NCBI RefSeq assembly: GCF_022565915.1
Contig: NZ_JAJOYX010000003.1
Location: 248,001-312,000, forward strand
Length of the DNA stretch: 64,000 nt
Source: Nesterenkonia sp. LB17
GTDB lineage: Bacteria; Actinomycetota; Actinomycetes; Actinomycetales; Micrococcaceae
Direction of reading: 5' to 3'
Below are positions 57,728 to 64,000 of this stretch, piece by piece (positions within the stretch are counted from its first letter, which is position 1; each line of letters opens with the position of its first letter). A program made the position numbers and the translations under genes. Below the pieces are notes generated by a model. It searched no databases. It saw only the letters and a list, made by a program, of their open reading frames with translations, and was not told the DNA's origin.

Positions 57728-59590
57728 GGTGACCGACTTGGCCAGGTTGCGCGGCTGGTCGACGTCGTAGCCCTTCTCGGCGGCCAGTGCGCAGGCGAAG
57801 ATCTGCAGCGGGACGGTGGTCAGCAGCGGCATCAGCAGCGGCTGGGTCTCCGGGACGTAGAAGACCGTCTCGGAGTAGTCCACGACGTCGGCGTCGCCGA
57901 CCTCGGCCACGGTGATCGTCTTGGCGCCGCGGGCGCGGACCTCCTGGATGTTGGAGACCACCTTGGCGTGCAGCGAATCCCGGCCATGCGGGGAAGGGAC
58001 GACGACGAAGACCGGCTGACCCTCATCGATCAGCGCGATCGGGCCGTGCTTGAGCTCGCCGGCGGCGAAGCCCTCGGCGTGGATGTAGGCGATCTCCTTG
58101 AGCTTGAGCGCGCCCTCCATCGCCACCGGGTAGCCGACGTGGCGCCCGAGGAAGAGCACCGAAGGGGCCTGGGCCATCTCGCGGGCGAGCTTGCGGATGT
58201 CATCGGCCCCGTCGAGGATCTCCTGGATCTTGGCGGGGATCTTGTGCAGGTCCGCGAGGATGTCCTCGATCTGCCCCTGGAAGAGCTTCCCGCGCAGCTG
58301 TGCCATGTAGAGGCCCAGCAGGTAGGAGGCGGTGATCTGGGCCAGGAAGGCCTTGGTGGAGGCCACGGCGATCTCGGGTCCGGCGTGGGTGTAGAGCACC
58401 GCGTCCGACTCGCGCGGAATGGTGGATCCGTTGGTGTTGCAGATCGCCAGGGTGCGGGCGCCCTGCTCCTTGGCGTAGCGGACCGCCATCAGGGTGTCCA
58501 TGGTCTCCCCGGACTGGGAGAGCGAGACGATCAGCGTCGAGTCATCGATGATCGGATCGCGGTAGCGGAACTCGTGGCTGAGCTCCACCTCCACGGGCAC
58601 GCGCACCCAGTGTTCGATGGCGTACTTGGCGACCATGCCGGCGTAGGCGGAGGTGCCGCAGGCCAGCACGATGATCTTGCCTATGCCCTTGAGCTCTTCG
58701 GGGTCGATGCGCAGCTCGTCGAGCACCAGGCGGCCCGAGGCGTCGGTGCGCCCCAGCAGGGTGTCCTCCACGGCCTTGGGCTGATCGTGGATCTCCTTTT
58801 CCATGAAGGTGCCGTAGCCGCCCTTCTCGGCGGCGGCGGCGTCCCAGTTCACCGAGAAGCGCTTGCCCTCGGCGGGGGTGCCGTCGAAGTTGATGATGGC
58901 CACGTCGTCGGTGGTGATGGTCACGACCTGGTCCTGCTCCAGCTCCACGGCCTCACGGGTGAAGTCGATGAATCCGGAGACGTCGGAGCCGAGGAAGTTC
59001 TCCCCCTCGCCCAGGCCCACCACCAGTGGTGAGTTGCGGCGTGAGGCGACCACACGGTCGGGCTGGTCGGCGTGGACGGCGAGCAGCGTGAACGCGCCTT
59101 CCAGCTCGCTGGCCGCGAGACGCATCGCCTCGGTCAGGTCACCCGCGGCGGAGCCGGCGAAGTACTGGCCGATCAGCTTCGCGGCCACCTCGGTGTCGGT
59201 CTGCGAGCTGAACTCCTCGCCGGTCGCGACGAGCTTGGCCTTGAGCTGCGCGAAGTTCTCGATGATGCCGTTGTGGATGACGGCGAGCTTGCCCTCGTCG
59301 GCCAGGTGCGGGTGCGCGTTCTGGTCCGTGGGCGCCCCGTGGGTGGCCCAGCGGGTGTGACCGATGCCCACCGAGGCCTCAGCCATCGGGTCCGCCTCGA
59401 TCTCGGCGAGGAGGTTGGCGAGCTTGCCGGACTTCTTCCTCGTCGAGACGCTTCCGCCGGTCACGGTCGCCACGCCCGCGGAATCATATCCGCGGTACTC
59501 CAGGCGACGGAGTCCTTCTAGGAGCACGTCGAGGGCTGAGTGCTGACTGGTCTTCTCGGGCAGGCCTATATAGCCGACGATTCCACACAT
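57719..59590 (-). CDS. glmS: Glutamine--fructose-6-phosphate aminotransferase
   Basis: Makes glucosamine-6-phosphate for UDP-GlcNAc. It has 623 residues: an N-terminal class II glutaminase domain with nucleophile Cys2 (MCGIVGYIGL) and GHTRWATHG, and two SIS sugar-isomerase domains (ACGTSAYAGMVAKY near 310, LSQSGETMDT near 360). The C-terminal DQPRNLAKSVTVE is the usual end. No glmS ribozyme structure was sought beyond the 23-bp upstream gap, which is too short. It works with glmM in the same window. Confidence 0.97.
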   Translation of the reverse strand: MCGIVGYIGLPEKTSQHSALDVLLEGLRRLEYRGYDSAGVATVTGGSVSTRKKSGKLANLLAEIEADPMAEASVGIGHTRWATHGAPTDQNAHPHLADEGKLAVIHNGIIENFAQLKAKLVATGEEFSSQTDTEVAAKLIGQYFAGSAAGDLTEAMRLAASELEGAFTLLAVHADQPDRVVASRRNSPLVVGLGEGENFLGSDVSGFIDFTREAVELEQDQVVTITTDDVAIINFDGTPAEGKRFSVNWDAAAAEKGGYGTFMEKEIHDQPKAVEDTLLGRTDASGRLVLDELRIDPEELKGIGKIIVLACGTSAYAGMVAKYAIEHWVRVPVEVELSHEFRYRDPIIDDSTLIVSLSQSGETMDTLMAVRYAKEQGARTLAICNTNGSTIPRESDAVLYTHAGPEIAVASTKAFLAQITASYLLGLYMAQLRGKLFQGQIEDILADLHKIPAKIQEILDGADDIRKLAREMAQAPSVLFLGRHVGYPVAMEGALKLKEIAYIHAEGFAAGELKHGPIALIDEGQPVFVVVPSPHGRDSLHAKVVSNIQEVRARGAKTITVAEVGDADVVDYSETVFYVPETQPLLMPLLTTVPLQIFACALAAEKGYDVDQPRNLAKSVTVE

Positions 59591-59613
59591 GAGGGATAGC
59601 GTATCGTGTCAAC

Positions 59614-60666
59614 GTGTCTGAGCGCCCATCCGAAGATCCTCATCCGCGCACCTCTGCGGGTCCGCTTCCCGCCCTGGTGGCGGGCACCGCGCCCTGGGCG
59701 GGGTCCCCGTTCAAGCCCGATCAGCCGAACACCTCCCACTCCCCCTTCGCGGAGCTGGACCGCCAGGCCTGGGCCCGGTTGGCCGACACCATCGAACAGC
59801 CGCTGAACCAGGACGACGTCGACCGGCTGCGCGGCATCGGCGAACATCTCTCGCTCAATGAGGTCGAGCAGATCTACCTGCCGCTGAGCCGGCTGCTCTC
59901 GATCTATGTGGAGTCCGCCGCGCAGCTGCGCTCCGCGGCCAATGAGTTCCTCGGCGAGCAGACCCTGCGCACCCCGTTCGTCATCGGGGTGGCCGGATCC
60001 GTGGCGGTGGGCAAGTCCACGACCGCCCGGGTGCTCCAGGAGATGCTTCGCCGTTGGCCGTCGACCCCGCGGGTGGAGCTGGTCACCACCGATGGCTTCC
60101 TCTACCCCAACGCCGAGCTGCAGCGCCGCGGCCTGATGGACCGCAAGGGCTTCCCGGAGGCCTATGACCGCCGGGCGCTGCTGCGGATGGTCTCCGAGGT
60201 GAAGTCGGGCAAGCCCGAGGTGCGCGCCCCCTGGTACTCCCACCTGGTCTATGACATCGTCCCGGACCGTGAAGTGGTGATCCGTCAGCCCGATGTGCTC
60301 ATCGTGGAGGGGCTCAATGTGCTGCAGCCGGCGCGGGTGCGCGAGGACGGCACCACCGGCCTGGCGCTCAGCGACTTCTTCGACTTCTCCATCTATGTCG
60401 ATGCCAAGCCCAAGCACATCGAGCAGTGGTACGTGGACCGGTTCATGCGCTGGCGCGACGGAGCCTTCGCGGACCCGCAGAGCTACTTCCACCAGTACTC
60501 CTTCCTCGACGACGAGCAGGCGCAGGCTCGCGCCTCCGAGATCTGGAACCGGATCAACGGCCCGAACCTGCGCGCGAACATCGCCCCGACCCGCTCCCGG
60601 GCGCGGCTCGTGATGGCCAAGGGCGAGGACCATTCCGTCTCCCGCGTCCTGCTGCGCAAGGTCTGA
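59614..60666 (+). CDS. coaA: Type I pantothenate kinase
   Basis: The first step of CoA synthesis, phosphorylating pantothenate. It has 350 residues. The P-loop [18 protein letters not shown], the [10 protein letters not shown] segment and the EGLNVLQ region are characteristic. The GTG start at 59614 lies only 23 bp from the divergent glmS start, so their promoters must overlap or lie inside the genes. The N-terminal 35 residues are Pro-rich beyond the core. Confidence 0.96.
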   Translation: MSERPSEDPHPRTSAGPLPALVAGTAPWAGSPFKPDQPNTSHSPFAELDRQAWARLADTIEQPLNQDDVDRLRGIGEHLSLNEVEQIYLPLSRLLSIYVESAAQLRSAANEFLGEQTLRTPFVIGVAGSVAVGKSTTARVLQEMLRRWPSTPRVELVTTDGFLYPNAELQRRGLMDRKGFPEAYDRRALLRMVSEVKSGKPEVRAPWYSHLVYDIVPDREVVIRQPDVLIVEGLNVLQPARVREDGTTGLALSDFFDFSIYVDAKPKHIEQWYVDRFMRWRDGAFADPQSYFHQYSFLDDEQAQARASEIWNRINGPNLRANIAPTRSRARLVMAKGEDHSVSRVLLRKV

Positions 60667-60720
60667 GTCCGTGAAGCTGGTTCTGCCCCGCTGCGCCCCT
60701 CCGCGTCCCGGGGGTGCTCT

Positions 60721-61668
60721 ATGCCTGAGGCACAGCTGACCCCGGACGGTCGTCGCCAGTGGCCGGAGCAGCAGGCCCGGCGCGCCCGGGTCTACCGCCG
60801 ACGTCGGGTGCTCGTGGCTGCCCTGACCATCGGTGCGCTGCTGCTGGCGGGGTACTTCCTGCCCCGCGCATGGGATGCGGTCCGCGCGGGCCTCACCGGG
60901 GACCAGACGCTCTCCGAGGTGCGCGGTGATCAGCTCCCCGAGGCGGAGGCCCCGGCACCGGGGGCGGAGTCCAGCGCTGAGCCGGACTCCGGCGCCGAGG
61001 CTGACGCCGAGCCCAGTCCTGAACCCACCCCTGTGCGCGCCAGCGATCCCTCCTGGGACCCGGACTCCATCCACGTGCTGGTGAACCCGCAGAACTCCTT
61101 GGACCCCGAGGACCACGCCCCTTCAGACCTGGAGGCTCCGGACGTGCGGATGACCACCGAGAATCAGCTGCTGCTGCGCCGACCCGCCGCTGAGGCGCTC
61201 GCCCAGCTGATCGACGCCGCAGCCCAGGACGGTCAGGTCCTGGCGATGACCAGCGGGTACCGCTCCTACGCGGCACAGCTTGAGCTGTATGCGAACCGAC
61301 ATTCGGCGGTCGGCACCGAGGAGACCGATGAGCTGGTGGCCCGCCCGGGCTATTCGGAGCATCAGACCGGTCTCGCGGCAGATGTGATCAGCATCGACAA
61401 TCCCGACTGCATCCAGGGGCACTGCTTCGCCGATACGCCTGAGGGGCAATGGGTGGCGGAGCACGCCGCGGACCATGGCTTCGTGATCCGGTATCCGGAA
61501 GGCGCCGAGGAGATCACCGGTTACGAGTTCGAACCCTGGCATCTGCGCTACGTCGGGCAGGACACGGCAGGTGAGGTCGCCGCGCAGGGCCTCACCCTGG
61601 AGGAGTACTGGGACCAGCCGGCAGCGGCGGAGTACGACGTCGCGGAGCCAGACCTGTCTGCACCCTGA
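60721..61668 (+). CDS. D-alanyl-D-alanine carboxypeptidase, VanY family
   Basis: 315 residues. An N-terminal membrane anchor (VLVAALTIGALLLAGYFLP, about 30-50) is followed by an acidic low-complexity linker and a zinc peptidase domain (about 145-300). Zinc ligands are in SEHQTGLAADVIS and EPWHLRYVG, with SGYRSYAAQLELY before them. It trims peptidoglycan stem peptides outside the membrane. It lies between coaA and glmM, convergent with glmM. Confidence 0.93.
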   Translation: MPEAQLTPDGRRQWPEQQARRARVYRRRRVLVAALTIGALLLAGYFLPRAWDAVRAGLTGDQTLSEVRGDQLPEAEAPAPGAESSAEPDSGAEADAEPSPEPTPVRASDPSWDPDSIHVLVNPQNSLDPEDHAPSDLEAPDVRMTTENQLLLRRPAAEALAQLIDAAAQDGQVLAMTSGYRSYAAQLELYANRHSAVGTEETDELVARPGYSEHQTGLAADVISIDNPDCIQGHCFADTPEGQWVAEHAADHGFVIRYPEGAEEITGYEFEPWHLRYVGQDTAGEVAAQGLTLEEYWDQPAAAEYDVAEPDLSAP

Positions 61669-61727
61669 GGCCCGCGGTGAATCTCCTGATCGGCACCCGG
61701 CGCTGGGCACAGGCGAGGACCCCCAGT

Positions 61728-61799
61728 GTTGAGGGGCGGATTCTCGGCTCATCCGAGGGCCGTCCAGGCCTGAGATGTTCGGAGAATCCGCCGCTCGAC
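61728..61799. terminator. Convergent vanY-glmM terminator
   Basis: An 18-bp stem with two mismatches (61728-61745 with 61782-61799; core GGCGGATTCTC/GAGAATCCGCC), with a small inner stem in the loop. It lies between convergent stop codons. Confidence 0.82.
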
Positions 61800-61835
61800 G
61801 CGCTGGGTGGGGTGCGGCCGGTTCAGCGAGCCGGT

Positions 61836-63188
61836 TCAGAGGGCCAGTTCGGCCTTCACGACGTCGGCCAGCGCCTCGGACTCCGCCCGGGCGAGATCCG
61901 CGGTCGGTGCCTCCACCATGACCCTTACCACCGGTTCGGTGCCGGAGGGGCGCAGCAGCACTCGGCCGGTGGCTCCCAGACGGGCCTCCACCTGCGCGAC
62001 GGCCTCCTGGACCGGCTGATGCGTCTTGACCCGGGTTCGATCCACGCCCTTGACGTTGATCAGCACCTGCGGGAGCCGCGTCATGGCCTCCGCGGCCAGG
62101 GTCCGGACCGATCTCCCGGTGGCGGCGACCCGGGCCGCTAGCTGCAGCCCGGTGAGCAGACCGTCACCGGTGGTGGCGTAGTCCGCGAAGATCAGATGCC
62201 CCGACTGCTCGCCACCGAGGTTGTAGCCGGCTCCGCGCATCGCGGCGAGCACATAGCGATCCCCGACTGCGGTCTCCACGAGTTTGACCCCGGCCGCCTC
62301 CATGCCGAGCTTCAGACCGAGGTTGGACATCACGGTGACCACCAGAGTGTCATCCACCAGGGTCCCGGCCTCCTTCTGCGCGATGGCCAGGATGCCCATG
62401 ATCTGGTCACCGTCGATGATCTCTCCGGTGTGGTCGACCGCGAGGCAGCGGTCGGCGTCGCCGTCGTGGGAGATGCCCAGGTCGGCGCGGTGTTCACGCA
62501 CAGTGTCCTGCAGCGGACCCAGATGGGTGGAGCCGTAGCCCTCGTTGATGTTCAGTCCATCGGGCTCGGCTCCGATGACGATCACCTCGGCCCCGGCGTC
62601 GGTGAAGGCCTGGGGTGAGACGCCGGCGGCGGCGCCGTGGGCGCAGTCGAGCACGATCTTGAGCCCCTTGAGGCTGATGCCGTTCAGGGAGCGCAGCAGG
62701 TGCACCAGGTAGCGGTCCTCGGCGTCGGCGAACCGGCTGACCCGCCCGACGTCGGCTCCGGTGGGCCGCGGGGGCGTCCGCCCCATCTCGGTCTCGATCG
62801 CGTCCTCGGCGGCGTCGTCGAGCTTGTGCCCGCCGCGGGCCAGGAACTTGATCCCGTTGTCCGGGGCGGGGTTGTGCGAGGCGGAGATCATCACGCCGAA
62901 GTCTGCATTGATGTCAGCGACCAGGAAGGCGGCGGCAGGGGTGGGCAGCACGCCGGCGTCGAAGACGTCGACCCCGCTGCTGGCGATGCCGGCCTGCACC
63001 GCGGCGGAGATGAACTCCCCTGAGATGCGCGGATCCCGCGCCACGACTGCGGTGGGTCGGGTGCCGGGGGTCACCTGCCGGTGGCCGAGGATGGTCGCTG
63101 CTGACTGGGAGAGGGTGAGGGCGAGTTCAGCGGTGAGCAGCTCGTTGGCCACACCGCGCACGCCGTCAGTGCCGAAAAGTCTTGCCAT
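61836..63188 (-). CDS. glmM: Phosphoglucosamine mutase
   Basis: Interconverts glucosamine-6- and -1-phosphate, after GlmS. It has 450 residues: the N-terminal [15 protein letters not shown], the active serine loop [14 protein letters not shown], the metal-binding DGDADRC and the C-terminal [15 protein letters not shown]. The ATG at 63188 lacks a ribosome site, but a TAGACT -10 box lies 10 bp upstream, so the mRNA may be leaderless. It lies just after the rpsI terminator. Confidence 0.97.
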   Translation of the reverse strand: MARLFGTDGVRGVANELLTAELALTLSQSAATILGHRQVTPGTRPTAVVARDPRISGEFISAAVQAGIASSGVDVFDAGVLPTPAAAFLVADINADFGVMISASHNPAPDNGIKFLARGGHKLDDAAEDAIETEMGRTPPRPTGADVGRVSRFADAEDRYLVHLLRSLNGISLKGLKIVLDCAHGAAAGVSPQAFTDAGAEVIVIGAEPDGLNINEGYGSTHLGPLQDTVREHRADLGISHDGDADRCLAVDHTGEIIDGDQIMGILAIAQKEAGTLVDDTLVVTVMSNLGLKLGMEAAGVKLVETAVGDRYVLAAMRGAGYNLGGEQSGHLIFADYATTGDGLLTGLQLAARVAATGRSVRTLAAEAMTRLPQVLINVKGVDRTRVKTHQPVQEAVAQVEARLGATGRVLLRPSGTEPVVRVMVEAPTADLARAESEALADVVKAELAL

Positions 63189-63198
63189 GATGACGGTC

Positions 63199-63204
63199 AG
63201 TCTA
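63199..63204 (-). promoter_or_regulatory. glmM -10 box implying a leaderless transcript
   Basis: TAGACT (minus strand) ends 10 bp before the glmM ATG, so transcription should start within a few bases of the codon. Leaderless mRNAs are common in actinobacteria and would explain the missing ribosome site. No clear -35 is seen. Confidence 0.55.
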
Positions 63205-63226
63205 CTGGGCGGATCCCCCACATACG

Positions 63227-63265
63227 CGAAGAACCCCGCCGGAGAGTCTCCGGCGGGGTTCTTCG
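63227..63265 (-). terminator. rplM-rpsI operon terminator
   Basis: CGAAGAACCCCGCCGGAGA (63227-63245) is the exact reverse complement of 63247-63265, giving a very stable stem with a tight loop, 38 bp after the rpsI stop. The short TTCTTCG tail on the minus strand follows. Confidence 0.9.
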
Positions 63266-63303
63266 AGCAGCTGGGGATCAGCACTGGGACCAGTGCTGAA
63301 GGA

Positions 63304-63801
63304 TCAGCGCTTGGAGTACTGCGGTGCCTTGCGGGCCTTCTTCAGACCGGCCTTCTTGCGCTCCACCGCACGGGCGTCGCGAGTCAGGAATCCAGCCTTC
63401 TTCAGTGCCGCGCGGTTGTGGTCGCGGTCGATCTCGTTGAGTGCACGGGAGATGCCGAGCCGCAGGGCGCCGGACTGGCCCGAGGGGCCGCCGCCGTCGA
63501 TGCGAGCAATGACGTCGTAGGCGCCCTTGAGGCCCAGCAGGGTGAAGGGATCATTCACTTCCTGCTGGTGCAGCTTGTTGGGGAAGTACTCCTCCAGGCT
63601 GCGACCGTTGAGGGTCCAGGTGCCGGTGCCCGGGGTGATGCGGACGCGAGCACGTGCGCGCTTGCGTCGACCGATGGCGGCTCCGCCGACGGTCAACGGT
63701 GCACGCTCGGACTCGCCGGCGGTCTCCTCGGTGGGGGTTGATTCCGAGGTGTAGCTTGAGAGCTCCTCGGTTTCGGTGAGCTCTTCAGTGTTCTGAGCCA
63801 C
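63304..63801 (-). CDS. rpsI: 30S ribosomal protein S9
   Basis: A 165-residue S9. The conserved core starts at [30 protein letters not shown] and ends in the universal C-terminal [12 protein letters not shown], whose Arg reaches the P-site tRNA. A 45-residue acidic, Thr/Glu-rich N-terminal extension ([15 protein letters not shown]) is typical of actinobacterial S9. GTG at 63801 has AAGGAG upstream. It lies 37 bp after rplM in the same operon. Confidence 0.97.
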   Translation of the reverse strand: MAQNTEELTETEELSSYTSESTPTEETAGESERAPLTVGGAAIGRRKRARARVRITPGTGTWTLNGRSLEEYFPNKLHQQEVNDPFTLLGLKGAYDVIARIDGGGPSGQSGALRLGISRALNEIDRDHNRAALKKAGFLTRDARAVERKKAGLKKARKAPQYSKR

Positions 63802-63838
63802 GATTCTCCTTGAAAATTCTAGTGTCGGGTGGCCAGGA

Positions 63839-64000
63839 CTACTGAGTGACCTGGGAGATGTCGAACGGCTTCGGCTGCTGGGCGACATGCGGGTGCTCTG
63901 CACCTGCATAGACGCGCAGCTTCTTCAGCTGGGCCGTTCCGAGCTTGTTATGTGGCAACATGCCCTTGACCGCCTGGTACGCAGCGCGGGTGGGGTAGCG
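63839..64000 (-). CDS. rplM: 50S ribosomal protein L13, C-terminal part
   Basis: The last 53 residues of L13; the N-terminal two-thirds is outside the window. The segment [21 protein letters not shown] followed by [19 protein letters not shown] is the conserved C-terminal part. The stop TAG is at 63839-63841. It is followed by rpsI, the universal L13-S9 order. Confidence 0.96.
   Translation of the reverse strand, partial: RYPTRAAYQAVKGMLPHNKLGTAQLKKLRVYAGAEHPHVAQQPKPFDISQVTQ

Noticed and set aside
57698-59032. Plus-strand open frame opposite glmS
   Set aside because: glmS is unmistakable on the other strand; the frame has shadow composition only.
59591-59613. glmS ribozyme/riboswitch before glmS
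   Set aside because: The upstream gap of 23 bp is too short for the roughly 150-nt ribozyme core.

Overview
The window is a 64-kb stretch of a high-GC actinobacterial chromosome. The evidence is the overall base composition, frequent GTG/TTG starts, ATGA and GTGA gene overlaps, an acyl-CoA carboxylase with an epsilon subunit, a CIRCE-controlled groESL operon, a DtxR/IdeR-type iron box, and holin-X, DUF4235 and DUF3618 proteins. Gene content and order fit the Micrococcaceae (an Arthrobacter- or Nesterenkonia-like organism); that placement is inference. No rRNA, tRNA, CRISPR array, intact insertion sequence or prophage was recognised.

Layout. 1-3.5 kb: guaB (cut by the left edge) divergent from groES-groEL, with two CIRCE operators and a promoter between them. 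3.5-9.4 kb: a CPBP membrane protein, a low-molecular-weight tyrosine phosphatase, an internally deleted fructosamine-kinase gene, ligA, an inositol-monophosphatase-family gene and a GNAT gene. 9.5-14.8 kb: an alanine/sodium symporter and gatCAB, which makes Gln-tRNA(Gln)/Asn-tRNA(Asn). 14.9-19.1 kb: a release-factor-like (Vms1/Rv2629/Balon-related) protein, a PP2C phosphatase, a class III adenylate cyclase and a PH-domain membrane protein. 19.1-26 kb: birA and an SDR facing accD-accE-maf-accA, so the biotin ligase lies beside the biotin enzyme it probably serves. 26-34 kb: a self-contained mannitol PTS locus (orphan EIIB, HPr, EI, mannitol EIICBA, mannitol-1-phosphate dehydrogenase) with a divergent PRD regulator. 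34-37.2 kb: an MHS-type transporter and a TetR regulator in an AT-richer, gene-poor segment.

37.2-42.4 kb: an envelope/stress cluster with PRC-barrel/DUF2382, YihY, a low-complexity DUF883-like protein, holin-X and DUF3618. It includes a broken holin-X copy and a DUF4235 fragment, so the cluster has undergone duplication and decay. 42.4-46.8 kb: a siderophore-type ABC importer (ATPase, two permeases, lipoprotein) with an iron box before the lipoprotein gene and a separate palindrome inside the probable permease promoter. 46.9-51.4 kb: a THUMP-like methyltransferase, a GH3 lipoprotein and a TTG-started GCS2-family ligase. 51.4-64 kb: a conserved housekeeping block, mostly on the minus strand: rplM (cut by the right edge), rpsI, glmM, glmS, acpS, nnr, alr, tsaE, tsaB, rimI, tsaD, with coaA and a VanY-like peptidase on the plus strand. 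It links ribosome, UDP-GlcNAc/peptidoglycan, CoA and t6A-tRNA synthesis.

No strongly supported unknown defence or biosynthetic system was found. The more unusual signals are: stop codons lying inside short tandem duplications (four genes); the fructosamine kinase with its middle removed; the orphan EIIB translationally coupled to HPr and EI; the decaying holin-X/DUF4235 pair; and a palindromic operator placed exactly in a promoter spacer.
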